Below, in pieces: positions 1 to 11,943 of a stretch of DNA of 64,000 nucleotides. Location of the stretch: positions 112,936,549-113,000,548 of the forward strand of contig CM043953.1 in NCBI GenBank assembly GCA_014529385.2. The letters run 5' to 3'. Every line of letters starts with the position of its first letter. The first letter of the stretch is position 1. The translations under genes were made by a program, and so were the position numbers. This stretch comes from Adiantum capillus-veneris. Lineage: Eukaryota > Streptophyta > Polypodiopsida > Polypodiales > Pteridaceae. The notes beneath the pieces were generated by a model. That model searched no databases. It was given only the letters and a program-made list of their open reading frames with translations, and was not told the DNA's origin.

Positions 1-6
1 CATCTC

Positions 7-49
<43 letters not shown>

Positions 50-578
50 GGGAAGAAGGGTGGGGAGGTAGAGGCATTATTTGGTATGTCCAAGAACAAC
101 ATGTTTCTACCTGGAATATGATCATCTTCAATGGACTACAAAATAAGAGAGAGAACACACACACACACACACACACATATATGCCACACTTAGAGTTGTG
201 AGTTGAGAGAATTTATATTAACTCAAAGAGAATAAAATTATCCTCAAGGACTTTATGTGCCTTATAGGGACTAGAGTTCCAATAGAGGCTTATGCACAAA
301 TACAGAGGATACAAAACCAGCGGTGATAAGTCTTCTCTTCTTTCCACTTGCATTCTAATGTTGGGCTCTCTTGATGCTCTGTCATGCTTAACATTTGGTC
401 CACCATCTTGGGGAGGTCACCTAATAAAAATGTAACCTATCACGTGAGTTCAACAAAAGGGTATTTAAAGTTCTTGAAACTTACAAAAATATATATACAG
501 AAGGGCATTATTTTTTCAAATTTTGAAAAAAACTTACAGATTTTAAAAGAAAAGGGTACATTATATTCTTAACAAAAT
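1..578. repeat. Simple repeats, no gene seen
   Basis: A (GA)n tract covers 8-47 and a (CA)n tract 155-177. The rest is AT-rich. The only open frame (384-572, 62 residues) has no recognisable motif and I do not call it a gene. Confidence 0.7.
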
Positions 579-1573
579 TCACAGATAAAGGGTTTTACAA
601 ACATGTCTTGAACGCACGTGATATGGTAGTTTTACACATAGTGAACCCCTCGAGTCCACCATATCAGCATATATAACTGATTGTTTGAACTCTAGATGTA
701 GGTACAAATGATTCATATCATGAGTGGAGGCTACATACTCGAGTCTTTTACCACACTTGAGGTCAATACATAACATCCTATGATCCGATTCCAAATTCCA
801 TTCACCAAGTGTAAAGCTTTGTATGCATTCTACAGTGGCTTCCGAAAACAACATATAGTCAATCACACTATCATCATTGTGATTTCTACATGTAAAGTCA
901 TTGGTGCTCCATAAAGATAAACCATTTGCAATGAGCATTCCAGTACTATTGCACATATGTAGAAATGGCTTTCCATAGTGATCCACTTCTTTTGCATCAT
1001 TAGAATTTCGATTATACATGTATGAGTCATCCATTCTTCTTGAAACATGCGGCATGTCGACTTGTTGTGTGTCATGTTGTAACGTATTTGTGCGAGCATT
1101 CATGTCTCCAAAGACAATGACTTCACCCTGGTCCTTGTAAAATGAGAAATGTCTTCCTCTAGTTCAAGAAAGGGTTGATGTCTGTCCATATCCAAGTGAG
1201 CATAGAAGTTGGAGTCATAGTAGTGAGGAATGTAGTAACTAGCCACAAACATGAGTTGACCATTTGGTGGACTCCATAAGTAGCGTCTATACTTATTTTC
1301 TTTGACCATGGGAACATCTTTCAAACCCTTTTTTATCATATATGCTACACCTCCTAGGCCTCTATGTTGCTTTGCCTTTTTGGCCCACATCAAAGAATGC
1401 ACATTGTATTTGTCAAATCCAAGCATTTGTTGCGCATCATGCTCCCTTGTTTCGACAAGAAGTATCACATCGGAGTCATTGTTAAAATCATCAATGCCAA
1501 TTCCCGCATTCCATGGATACCCGTTACAACTCCAAAAGCATATTCGCAAGCGTGAGTTGGTCTCATAGGTCAT
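579..1573 (-). pseudogene. LINE ORF2 endonuclease domain relic, frameshifted
   Basis: On the minus strand two consecutive frames together make one exonuclease-endonuclease-phosphatase (APE-type) domain, the DNA-nicking part of plant LINE ORF2. The first frame (1573 to 1100) holds the acidic motif LLVETREHD and an arginine- and glycine-rich core. The second (1103 to about 700) begins with MNART, which with the preceding out-of-frame codons gives the GD-x-NAR motif, and later has SVIDYML and the terminal SDHRML motif. The break between frames lies near 1130, so the product is dead. No reverse transcriptase follows toward lower coordinates, so only the N-terminal third of ORF2 remains. That is unusual for LINEs, which normally lose their 5' end. 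A DIRS or other element using the same nuclease fold is the alternative. Confidence 0.72.
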
Positions 1574-2566
1574 GTGTCCCTATTTTTGGGTGGACTTGAA
1601 TCCTCCTCAAGTGACTTTTCTTCTTGAGATGACGCCTTAACCTTCTAGCTTCTTTCCTCATATTCTTTGCGACATGCATTTTGTTGCATAAGAGTGCGAT
1701 TCTCATATACATTACAACCTGTTCCTTTTGTTGCATAAGAGAGAATGAGAAAGAGAGAGAAAATTTTTAATGGTGGTTGTCCAGGCTTAGACCTGATGTG
1801 TACGAACACTGAGATCCAGAGAGCCTTTTTCACAAGTGACTGTCCAGGTTCAGGTGGTGTGTGTGTGTGTGTGTGTGACCATCCATAGTCATCATGCGGC
1901 CAAGTGGATATGGTTAGCCGTAGGGGGGTGGGAAAATCATGCGAGCTGCGGGGATCAACTGTCACAATGTCATAGCAGGTTGTGGGGGCACCAACTATGG
2001 TGTGGTGAACGAGGGTAGGCCAATGATTGAGTAGCCACGAGTCGAGGTGGATGAACTAGACAAAGAGGAGAGAGGAAAACAAAGAACAAGAAAGAGGGAG
2101 AGGGAGAGAGAGAGAGAGAGAGAGATGGGAGGGACCAGGGTTCAAGAAAAATCCTTTTCAAGAACATACAAAATTCCCTTTAGGATAGAAAATTTGCAAA
2201 ATAACTAGCATTTTTAGCAGTTTATGATATTTTTACGCGGGAAAAATGTATCTCAGCTTAATATTGTGATGTTTTCAATTTCATAAATGCCAGTTGAGAG
2301 CTAGGAGAAAAGGAGAAATTCTGCTCCAAAATACCCAAAAAAATGCAAAACCAAAAAAAACATAATTTTTTAGAATTTCCTCTTGGCAAGTTCAAGGAAA
2401 GGAATTTTGTATGTTTTGGAAAATGATCTTTCCACAAACACTGCTTATCTCCCTCCATTCAATCGATTGTTTTGATTTATCAACTAGCTTAAGGCTAAGG
2501 TGAGGCACACTCTTCCCAAACACTAGGAGGGACAGAAAGAAAAGAGAGAGAAATCATAAGAGAGGA

Positions 2567-2622
<56 letters not shown>

Positions 2623-2899
2623 CACTAACCTACAAAGCAATTTTTTGATGAGTGGAGGGTTGAGAGATAAAAAAAATTTGGGAGACGAGCCTCGAGATGC
2701 TTGGATAAGCTATGTGTTAGAAGAGCGATAAAGAGACAGAATAAGTAAGACAAGTACATGGACGTACATAGTCTTGATCATGCAACAAAACATATAAGGG
2801 CTCAAAACCTTGATCATGGAGTAATATAGACAGGCACAGGGCTGGGCATTGGGAGTCATAGAAAGAAGAGGACCTAGAAACACATACATGCGCAGGGTT
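1574..2899. repeat. Gene-free stretch with simple repeats
   Basis: Contains (GT)n at 1857-1877, (GA)n at 2105-2125 and (GA)n at 2571-2620. No coding frame with recognisable motifs. The frames seen here have low complexity or no support. Confidence 0.6.
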
Positions 2900-3208
2900 G
2901 GCCATCTGGTAGCATAGAAAGATGAGATGAAGGGAGGAGGCAAAAGGCAAGGAGTTGAGCAGTGAGCAGTAGTGTGCGAGAAAACTAATTTTCACAGCAA
3001 TACAAAAGTCCTTTTATGGATTTGTTTTACTATTTTTCTCAAAACTATTTTTACACTATTTTTCCTTTTCCTCTTCTTAAAAAGCATTTTCAAATTAAAA
3101 AGCGGCACGATTGTAAGACACATTTTTTCCAAATATTGGTGAGCAGCCTTTGGAAACTAGGCAGAGCCGTAGGCTCCGTACAACTGAGGGGCTGACTGAG
3201 GGACAGTG

Positions 3209-3394
<186 letters not shown>

Positions 3395-3416
3395 CATGGC
3401 TGTTCAATGAACTAAC

Positions 3417-3738
3417 TGTTGAGATGTCGAGCTCTACACCTTGAGCTGGCATCCACTACGGGTCTTGGCCGCTTACGGCATTTACTCACTGGCGCGTTAG
3501 GTGACTGACACGGAGGATCTCTGCCAGTGATTCTACAGCTGGAATACACTTATAGTGCCAGCCTAGTACGCTTCTAGCGAGTTCACACTTAGTGACCGCA
3601 TGTACATATGTGCTACTTTTCAGCTTTAGCACTTAGTCATTTTGTACTCTCTTTTCTGTGAAGAAGAAGAAGAAGCTTTCCATCTCTGTGTGCTTTGTGC
3701 TTGTCTTGTGTAGCTCTCTTGCATCCTCATTCTTTACA
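3417..3738 (+). repeat. Copia 5' LTR
   Basis: Starts TGTTGAGATG and ends CTTTACA. It is near-identical to 8271-8592 and should carry the promoter. Clear TATA placement was not determined. Confidence 0.96.
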
Positions 3739-3757
3739 TGGTATCAGAGCCTGGTGC
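3739..3757 (+). promoter_or_regulatory. Primer-binding site (initiator tRNA-Met type)
   Basis: TGGTATCAGAGCCTGG follows the 5' LTR with no spacer. It matches the usual plant copia site complementary to the 3' end of initiator tRNA-Met. Confidence 0.92.
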
Positions 3758-3948
3758 AGGCAAGAGAGGCTAAGAGAGCAAGAGCATCACAATCGTGTAC
3801 AGAGATTTACAGTACAAGTACAGTGGTTGTGAAACGCTTGATTGTGGACACTCGTTGAGTGTAGAAAGCGTTACAGGAACCACGATAGCAGGTTCAGTAG
3901 ATTTGCAGGTTTTTGCAGATTGCAGCTATTTTGTCTTGGTGCTTCAAG

Positions 3949-6900
3949 ATGTCTGACGGTTTCAGTCAGATTGTTACTGAGAAGCTTGAGAAAAATAACT
4001 ACCCTGCATGGAAGTTCAGAATAACAAATTTCCTAAAAGGAAAAGGTTATTGGGACTATGTAGAAGGAGACAATGAAAAGGAACCAGAGATTCCCGAGGC
4101 AAATGCTACAGCAGAACAAAGGAAAGCTTTGAGGGACTGGCAACAAGGCCAGAGCAAAGTGATGTATTGGCTGTCTATGAGCATCACAGATGGCATGATG
4201 GGCTATCTACAGGATGCTGAAACCCCCGCCATTGCATGGAGAAACTTAGGCAGAGTGTTCGAGGTGAACACCAAGGCCAGGAAGCTTCAACTAAAGTCGG
4301 AGCTAAATCAGGTTAAGAGGAACAACCTCTCAATCAATGATTATGCCTTGAAGATCAAGAGTATCATTGAGGCTCTTGGATCTATTAAAGTCTCAGTGGA
4401 AGACGATGACATTGTCCGTGCATGCTTGGATGGTCTAGGAGATGAGTATGTACATTTTAGGTCTTCCATGAATACAAGAGACGACATCCCCGTGTTCCAA
4501 GATTTGATTTCTATGCTTATTCTTGAGGAGAAGAACCTTGACACATCTTCTTCTCATGGCAGAAATAATTCTGAACAGGCCTTCTATTCTAACTCCAACA
4601 GAGGTAGAGGTAGAGGTCGTGGTCGAGGCCCAAGGGGTTGCAGGGGCCAATTTCTGGAAGGTCAATCAAATCAAAACAATACAGGTGGCAAGGGAAACCA
4701 GTCTCAAGGCAGGGGGAGTCAAAGAGGTCGTGGTGCAGGATCAAGTAGGCAGCAACATACTCCAGATAGTAGAGAATGTTGGACTTGTGGTGAAAGAGGT
4801 CACATGTCACGTGACTGTCCAAAGGGAAAAGCAAGTAGAAAGAGAGAACAGGGCAACTATGCATCTACTAGCAGAGATGCAGATGACAGCAAAAACGAGC
4901 GCATGTTTGTTATGCAACATGTAATGAATACAATGACTGCAGAGAATTCCACCCAAGATGATGTTTGGTATGTGGATTCAGGTGCCTCTAATCACATGAC
5001 GTCTCGTGGAGAGTGGTTTAGAGATATGCGCAAACTAGATGTGTCAGGCTATGTGCAGACAGGAGATGATACAGCTCACCCCATTGCTCATGTAGGGGAC
5101 ATACCTCTAAATACGAAGAGTGGGAAATCAAAGTACTTAGCAGATGTACTTCATGTCCCAAACATTACAAAGAATCTTGTTTCTGTTGGACAAATGGTTG
5201 AGCAGGGTTTGCAGGTTCGCTTCAATCCAAATGGCTGTTATGTAGAAGATTTCCAGAATGGTTGTAAGCTGATCACAGAGGGCAAATGTGTGGGCAGAAT
5301 GTTTACGCTGAATGTAGACATGCCTGAGGTAAAAGCTGCATTATTTGCACAGGGCACAGGTGTTGTGGCTGATGTTGACATTTGGCACAAACGCATTGGC
5401 GATGTCAATGAGCAGAGATTGCGCAGCATGCAATCAAAACAGATTGTAAAAGGTTTGCCCAAATTCAAGATGGATGGTATGCATAAAGTGTGTGCAGCAT
5501 GCCAGTTTGGAAAACAGTCAAAGGGCTCATTTCCACATGAGCGCAATGTATGTAAAAGGCCACTTGAGGTGGTGCACACAGATGTTTGGGGTCCAACCGA
5601 TACTGCAAGTATACATGGTTGCAGGTATTATGTCTCTTTCATTGATGACCATACAAGGAAAGTATGGGTCTACTTCATGCGTAACAAAAGTGAAGTGTTT
5701 GGTCACTTTCAAGACTTCAAAGTCATGATTGAGAAGGAGACAGATATGCAAATCAAGACATTGAGGTCAGATGGAGGGGGAGAGTACTTCTCCAATGATT
5801 TTTCAGATTTTCTGCGAATGCATGGTATACACAGGCAGTTTACATGCAGATATACTCCACAGCAGAATGGGGTCGCAGAAAGGAAAAACAGGCACATTGC
5901 AGAGGTTGCACGTGCATTGATGAATGAGAAGAACATGCCTCATCATTTCTGGGCTGAAGCTGTAAATACAGCTGTGTACATTATGAACAGGACACCTACA
6001 GCTGCGGTGCATGATGTAACACATGAGGAAACGTTTACAGGTACAAAGCCTGATTTGGCACACTTGAAAGTGTTTGGCTGCATAGCTTACGTGCATGTAC
6101 CAGATGAGTTGCGTAGGAAATTGGATCCTAAAGCAGAGAAATGTATTCTTGTGAGATATTCCCTTGAACAAAAGGGGTACAGGTGCTACAATCCTACTAC
6201 ACGAGAATTACGAGTGAGCAGAGATGTAGTCTTTGATGAGATGAGCAGCTGGTACAGTAATGCACATGGCACTATTGGGGCTGATGTAAAAGATGATGTG
6301 GTTGTACAAAATGTGAGGCCACAGTCACAGGTTTTGAGTGGACCACAAGAGTCCTCTTCTCGTGGCTCTGTTGAGAAACCATGGAATGGTAGACTACGTA
6401 CGCAGGTTACTCCACCAACAGGTACAGGGAATGTATCACGAAAAGGAAAGGAAAAGGTTGATGAACCTCCCTTTATGGTTGATGCATCATCAGGTTTTTC
6501 ACATGTAGACATGGATTCAGATGGTTCTGAACAAAGTCTTGATGAGGAATTTGGAATTCCGGCTGTCAGGACACCTGGTGTAAGGAAAGTACAAGAAGAT
6601 GCTAGAGGGCAAAGGAGTGACCCAGGACCGCGCAGATCTAATAGAGTCAGAAATCCAGTTCAGAAATTGACTTATGATGGGTATCTAGCGCATCACCAAG
6701 CCTACATGGCTAAGGTGATACAAGATGTGGAGCCCACATGTTTTGAGGATGCAGTTGGAAATGTGCATTGGGATGATGCAATGAATGAAGAGATGGCTGC
6801 ATTGGAAGCAAATGACACATGGGAGTTGGTGCCATTGCCAAGTGGCAAGAAAGCTATTGGCTGTAAATGGGTGTATAAAACCAAGCATAAGGCTGATGGT

Positions 6901-8298
6901 AACATTGAGCGTCACAAGGCAAGGCTGGTCGCAAAGGGTTATGCACAGACGTATGGCATAGACTATGAGGAGACCTTTGCTCCAGTGGCAAAGATGACGA
7001 TAGTGAGAGCTGTCATAGCAGTGGCTGCATCTAGAGGATGGATTATGCATCAAATGGATGTAAAGAATGCCTTCTTGAATGGTGAGTTGCAAGAGGAAGT
7101 GTATATGGATCAGCCACCTGGTTATGTCGATCCAGGTTACCCAGATTATGTATGCAGACTTCTCAAAGCTTTGTATGGTTTGAAGCAGGGCTCTAGAGCA
7201 TGGTATGACAGGATTGCCAAGTATCTTGTCAGTATTGGTTTTAGGAGAGCTCATGCTGATCATTCACTCTATGTACGTGAGAGTGATGTGGGGATTGTGG
7301 TCATTACCATATATGTAGATGACCTTATTATTGTTGGTGACAATGCTATGGAGATTGACCATGTGAAGGGTCTTCTCAAACAGGAGTTTGAAATGAAAGA
7401 TTTAGGCGAGTTGCGCTACTTTCTTGGCATTGAAGTGATGAAGACTCCAGAGGGTGTATGGCTATCACAGAGACAGTATGCTTTGGACATGTTGTCAAAG
7501 TATGGTATGGCTGATTGTAAGCCAATTTCTATTCCCTTGGATGTGAATGCAAAGCTGAGTGCAGAGAAGGGTGATGTTGTTGAGGATGTCAACATGTACA
7601 GGAAGATTGTTGGTAGTCTAATCTACTTGACTATCACGAGGCCAGACTTGAGCTACACATTAGGCTTGGAGAGTCAGTTCATGCAACTTCCGAGGAAGCC
7701 ACATTTGGATGGAGTACGACGCACACTTAGGTATGTGCAAGGTACTCTTGACTACGCATTGTTCTATGCAGCAGATGCACCATTAGCATTGTATGGGTAT
7801 ACAGATGCAGATTGGGCAGGTAGCATTGTTGATAGGAGATCTACGAGTGGCTTCATGTTCTCTTTTGGGAGTGTTGCTGTTACTTGGAGCAGCAAAAAGC
7901 AGCCTACGGTTGCTTTATCGAGCACAGAGGCCGAGTACAGAGGTGCAGCAGTTGCGGCGTGCGAGGTAGCTTGGCTACGCACATTACTTGAGGACTTGGG
8001 AGTGCAGGTGGACCAGCAGATTTTCATCCATTGTGACAACCTCAGCAGCATGCAGTTGGCTAGGAACCCAGTGTTCCATGCCAGGACCAAACACATAGAG
8101 GTCCATTACCACTACGTTCGAGAGCGAGTGTTGGCGGGCGACATCGACTTGGTCTACGTCAGCATAGAGGAGCAGATAGCGGATATCTTTACCAAGGCCC
8201 TCGGAGCCGAGAAGCTTCGACATTTCCGGACTATGCTTGGACTCTGCGACATGCAGAGCTCGAGGGGGAGTGTTGAGATGTCGAGCTCTACACCTTGA
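3949..8298 (+). CDS. Copia gag-pol polyprotein, intact
   Basis: Encodes the capsid and all enzymes of the element as one 1449-residue polyprotein. I chose the ATG at 3949 (MSDGFSQ); an in-frame ATG at 3913 adds only 12 residues. Order: UBN2/gag domain in the first ~200 residues; an RG-rich stretch; CCHC zinc knuckle from C277 (CWTCGERGHMSRDCP); retropepsin with D343-S-G-A; a gag-pre-integrase region; integrase core with D545, D608 and E644 (D,D35E); reverse transcriptase with YVDD around D1124; RNase H with the DADWAG segment near 1286 and the HCDN and KHIEVHYH motifs. This domain order (integrase before RT) defines Ty1/copia. The stop lies 28 bases into the 3' LTR. No stop or frameshift was seen, so the frame could be functional. 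Confidence 0.96.
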   Translation: MSDGFSQIVTEKLEKNNYPAWKFRITNFLKGKGYWDYVEGDNEKEPEIPEANATAEQRKALRDWQQGQSKVMYWLSMSITDGMMGYLQDAETPAIAWRNLGRVFEVNTKARKLQLKSELNQVKRNNLSINDYALKIKSIIEALGSIKVSVEDDDIVRACLDGLGDEYVHFRSSMNTRDDIPVFQDLISMLILEEKNLDTSSSHGRNNSEQAFYSNSNRGRGRGRGRGPRGCRGQFLEGQSNQNNTGGKGNQSQGRGSQRGRGAGSSRQQHTPDSRECWTCGERGHMSRDCPKGKASRKREQGNYASTSRDADDSKNERMFVMQHVMNTMTAENSTQDDVWYVDSGASNHMTSRGEWFRDMRKLDVSGYVQTGDDTAHPIAHVGDIPLNTKSGKSKYLADVLHVPNITKNLVSVGQMVEQGLQVRFNPNGCYVEDFQNGCKLITEGKCVGRMFTLNVDMPEVKAALFAQGTGVVADVDIWHKRIGDVNEQRLRSMQSKQIVKGLPKFKMDGMHKVCAACQFGKQSKGSFPHERNVCKRPLEVVHTDVWGPTDTASIHGCRYYVSFIDDHTRKVWVYFMRNKSEVFGHFQDFKVMIEKETDMQIKTLRSDGGGEYFSNDFSDFLRMHGIHRQFTCRYTPQQNGVAERKNRHIAEVARALMNEKNMPHHFWAEAVNTAVYIMNRTPTAAVHDVTHEETFTGTKPDLAHLKVFGCIAYVHVPDELRRKLDPKAEKCILVRYSLEQKGYRCYNPTTRELRVSRDVVFDEMSSWYSNAHGTIGADVKDDVVVQNVRPQSQVLSGPQESSSRGSVEKPWNGRLRTQVTPPTGTGNVSRKGKEKVDEPPFMVDASSGFSHVDMDSDGSEQSLDEEFGIPAVRTPGVRKVQEDARGQRSDPGPRRSNRVRNPVQKLTYDGYLAHHQAYMAKVIQDVEPTCFEDAVGNVHWDDAMNEEMAALEANDTWELVPLPSGKKAIGCKWVYKTKHKADGNIERHKARLVAKGYAQTYGIDYEETFAPVAKMTIVRAVIAVAASRGWIMHQMDVKNAFLNGELQEEVYMDQPPGYVDPGYPDYVCRLLKALYGLKQGSRAWYDRIAKYLVSIGFRRAHADHSLYVRESDVGIVVITIYVDDLIIVGDNAMEIDHVKGLLKQEFEMKDLGELRYFLGIEVMKTPEGVWLSQRQYALDMLSKYGMADCKPISIPLDVNAKLSAEKGDVVEDVNMYRKIVGSLIYLTITRPDLSYTLGLESQFMQLPRKPHLDGVRRTLRYVQGTLDYALFYAADAPLALYGYTDADWAGSIVDRRSTSGFMFSFGSVAVTWSSKKQPTVALSSTEAEYRGAAVAACEVAWLRTLLEDLGVQVDQQIFIHCDNLSSMQLARNPVFHARTKHIEVHYHYVRERVLAGDIDLVYVSIEEQIADIFTKALGAEKLRHFRTMLGLCDMQSSRGSVEMSSSTP
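8262..8270 (+). promoter_or_regulatory. Polypurine tract of copia element
   Basis: GAGGGGGAG directly precedes the 3' LTR and would prime plus-strand DNA synthesis. It is also coding, near the end of gag-pol. Confidence 0.9.
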
Positions 8299-8592
8299 GC
8301 TGGCATCCACTACGGGTCTTGGCCACTTACGGCATTTACTCACTGGCGCGTTAGGTGACCGACACGGAGGATCTCTGCCAGTGATTCTACAGCTAGACTA
8401 CACTTATAGTGCCAGCCTAGTACGCTTCTAGCGAGTTCACACTTAGTGACCGCATGTACATATGTGCTACTTTTCAGCTTTAGCACTTAGTCATTTTGCA
8501 CTCTCTTTTCTGTGAAGAAGAAGAAGAAGCTTTCCATCTCTGTGTGCTTTGTGCTTGTCTTGTGTAGCTCTCTTGCATCCTCATTCTTTACA
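8271..8592 (+). repeat. Copia 3' LTR
   Basis: 322 bp, TG...CA, about 5 substitutions from the 5' LTR. Followed by the target duplication CTAAC. Confidence 0.96.
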
Positions 8593-9124
8593 CTAACGTG
8601 CACAACTAAGGGGAGGATAAAGGGAGGAGGAAGAAGCAGTGATAGTAGTGAACAATAGTGTTCGGGAAAAATCATTTTCACAACCATACACAACTATTTT
8701 TTATGGATTTTCCAAGAATAACTATTGAAAAATAGATCAAACTTTTACTATTTTGATAGGCAGGCACCTAGGTGGCCACTAGGTAGCATAGAAAGGGGAG
8801 ATGAAGAGAGGAGGCAAAAGGCAAGGTGTTGAGTAGTGAGTAGTAGTGTTCGGGAAAAATCATTTTCACAACCATACACAACTCCATTTTATGGATTTTC
8901 CAAGAGGAAGTATTGAAAAATAGAGCAAAATATTACTATTTTTAAAACTATTCTTCACATCTACGGAGGTTTTTTCCTTTCCTCTTCCTCTTAGAAAGCA
9001 CTTTCAACTTTCACAGTAGCACGATTGTAAGACACATTTTTCTCAATGCTGGTGAGCAGCCTTTGGTAACTAGGCAAAGCCACAAGCTCCGTGCAACGAA
9101 GGGGCTGATTGAGGGATAGTGGGG

Positions 9125-9149
9125 AAAGGGGCGGGGGGGGAGGGAGGGG

Positions 9150-9183
<34 letters not shown>
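9125..9183. repeat. G-rich homopolymer tract
   Basis: Runs of G broken by a few A or C, ending in about 35 consecutive G. It occupies the place taken by (GA)n in the homologous unit at 3214-3392. It could form G-quadruplexes. Exact length is prone to sequencing error. Confidence 0.9.
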
Positions 9184-9184
<1 letters not shown>

Positions 9185-9269
9185 TTGGTTGGGGGTTGTC
9201 CCATGCCCTGGAATGCGCAATAGAGGGGAGGATAAAGGGAGGAGGCAAAAGAAAATGACATGCAAGGGG

Positions 9270-10800
9270 CTAGGTTTTGGGTTTCAAGCCCTCTACCCGT
9301 GGGACAAAACTCTATAGCATGCAAGCAAGGGAAGTTCATTCGAGTTTTTTCATGGCACTTTTTAACTCTACATATATGTAAGGCTTTTTTTAAAAGATAT
9401 ACATTAGTGCTGCTTTTCTTATTGTGTTGAAGTTTGCTTCTCTCCCTCTCTCTCTTGTTCACCTCCTTTTCTACCCTACACACCATCTCCCATGGCTTCT
9501 CCTTGTCTACTTCATCCTCCCTAGCCGCAATCCCAACATCTGGTATCAGAGCCCCAAGTTTGTGGGTGTGTTTCCAAGCATGGCGTTTTGATAGGCCATC
9601 ATTGGAGGAGAGTGTAGACGTCATCAGTAAGCATCTCTCCAAAGGGCATTCTAAAACATTTTTGGCATTTGGGTGTTTGGTGTTTCAAAGTGGAAAGGAG
9701 CTCTTGCACCTAATATATCAAAACGCAGTTGGTGGTAACAGGAATGCATCTCAAACAATGCACTGCTAGCTACCGTGTGAGCAGGCCAAGGCTTTGATGA
9801 TGGGCAAGAACTTCTGGGGTTGCGTATCAAAATGCTTTTGGTCTCACAAAGGGTTGGCGGACACAGCAGAAGAAAGCATCTCAAAATGCTACATGTATCA
9901 AAGGCTTCTTGGTGACTGTATGATTTTTTGAAATGCCAGTTGCTACGAAATTTGTGAAGCATATCAAAACGATGGTGACTTTGCACACAAATCTGCCTAA
10001 AAGTAGTTTGATAAAATCCTAGAGTACTACAATAGACATAGTAAACATTTCAAAACACCCTTAAACGGTTGAAAAACAAAGTTCCCAAGCTTTTCAAAAA
10101 TGTTATTACAAATTGGTAGTATCTGGCCGAGCTTCATGCCATCTAATGCTTGGAAATTCACAAGCTCTCACAGCATATCAAAGTATTGTTACAACATGGA
10201 GGATCTTTTGAAGGTAGTTGATACATCTATCAGGAACGATTCTATTGATTATTAGAATTTGGATATTGATACCAAAGAAGAGCAAAAGCGTGACTCCAAA
10301 ATTGAAGCAGCAAAAAGAAAGCCAGTGATGATTTTTCTTTTCTTTTCAGTAGTTTGCTTCGACCTCAACATAGAGTTCAAACCCTATTTTTCTTGTTCAG
10401 AGTCATAGACTTATAATTTTTTGTCAACAAAATTATCTTTTTCAGTCCAAGCCTTGTTTTAGTATATCAAGCTATCAATTACTACCACGACACAGTTTGT
10501 ACCGATTAAAGACACTACCACACATAAGTGATAAGACCTCCCAAAATTTATATGTTCTTAGCCTATCTGCTTTGTCCTGCTTCTCATGCGATTATTGGGT
10601 ACACCTTAAACCCAAGGTTTGGTAGTCAACCAAGAACTCCCTTTGTTGGTAGCTTAGCAGTAGCACCAAGTTATCGGTGTACCAAAATCCTAGGTTATGA
10701 GAGAACCTTAAACACACGGTTGACGAGTATACCAAAAACTAGAGATATCATGAGAGTGGTGTATCTAATTTGGGCTTGAGGGGGGGGTTGTTGGGTCTCA
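9270..10800 (+). mobile_element. Possible non-autonomous copia-type remnant
   Basis: TGGTATCAGAGCCCC at 9541-9555 is a good initiator tRNA-Met primer site. Near 10779-10790 a purine run (GAGGGGGGGG) is followed by TGTTGGGTCTCAAGCC, which looks like a polypurine tract plus an LTR start. A weakly similar TTTTGGGTTTCAAGCCC occurs at about 9274, upstream of the primer site. No gag or pol coding was recognised between them. The two putative LTR starts diverge quickly, so the boundaries are uncertain. The internal part contains about seven loose copies of a GCATNTCAAAA motif. Confidence 0.4.
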
Positions 10801-11858
10801 AGCCTCCCTCTACCTATCACCAAATTTCCTTTTTGTTCTACTCAAATGAATTTTCTATTGCTAGAATTGGTCATTCTAGTGAGAGAAAATGAAAATAGTA
10901 GAAGGGCCAATTATGTACAACGGGCAAAGGAATGTGTTTGTGAACTAGAGATTTCCAAAATTTGAATGCATTCTTCACAGGTGCCAACGAAATTTGATAA
11001 GGATTCAATCGAGATCTTACGGGGCAGAGACGGGACATTAGCGAGTCCAAAAGAATCCAAAATGGATCTTGAAAGTCTTCGAAAGAAAAAGGATAACCAA
11101 AAGGTGGGAATGAGAGCCAAGGTGTACACTTACCAATCTAAAGCTATGTGGAGATAAAGGATGTGGTCCACAAGCCTCCCATTCCAAAGATAAAGAGAGA
11201 GGAGTGGCTCTTAAAAATAGAAAATTATTTTTTTAGAACCTAGGGTGAGTAGTTTCGGAATAAACCAAAAAAAAAGTGTTCTCCTAAAAATGCAGCTTAT
11301 AAAAAACAGTGAGATGAACAACTTTGCACTTCAAAGTTTTTTCATTTGAGGACCGCAAGAGAGATTTTTCTACGTTTTTCTACGGGGCTATGCTGGAGAG
11401 AACAGGGAAACTTTTGTCTTTGTGTCTCATGAAGCTCCATGCAATCCTCAACCAAAAGAAGCTCTCTGTGCTCTCAAGGCTCATCATCTTCTCTATCTCT
11501 CTCTCACACACACAAGTCTCTATAGCTATGGTTTCCCAACTTTATACTATTTAACTATGTAGGTTACTACTTCTTAATGCTTACATATCTTCTTTCGCGC
11601 ATATCCTATCACCCACAAGGTGTGTAGGGCCTTGGGAATGAGTTCAACGAGGTGTTTTAGGTGAACATTGTAATCACAGACTATGTAAAATTTTAGAGCT
11701 TTCATATCTTCAATTTGTGTAGACAAAAGTGCAATTAGTCAATTGTATTGATCAGAATCTCTTTTCAAGAAGAAGAATTTATTAATACAAAGTCCTTTTG
11801 AAGGGGGGGTTGGCTCCAAAAAGTTCGGCCCTAAACTGGTGTCAAATTCTTCTTCTTC

Positions 11859-11943
<85 letters not shown>

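Larger units (their letters stand above)
3417..8592 (+). mobile_element. Complete Ty1/copia LTR retrotransposon
   Basis: The element is bounded by TG...CA LTRs of 322 bp (3417-3738 and 8271-8592) and flanked by the 5-bp direct repeat CTAAC (3412-3416 and 8593-8597). A tRNA-iMet-type primer site abuts the 5' LTR and a purine tract abuts the 3' LTR. One uninterrupted gag-pol frame fills the interior. By eye the two LTRs differ at about 5 positions, so the insertion is recent. Everything needed for autonomous transposition appears to be present. Confidence 0.96.
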
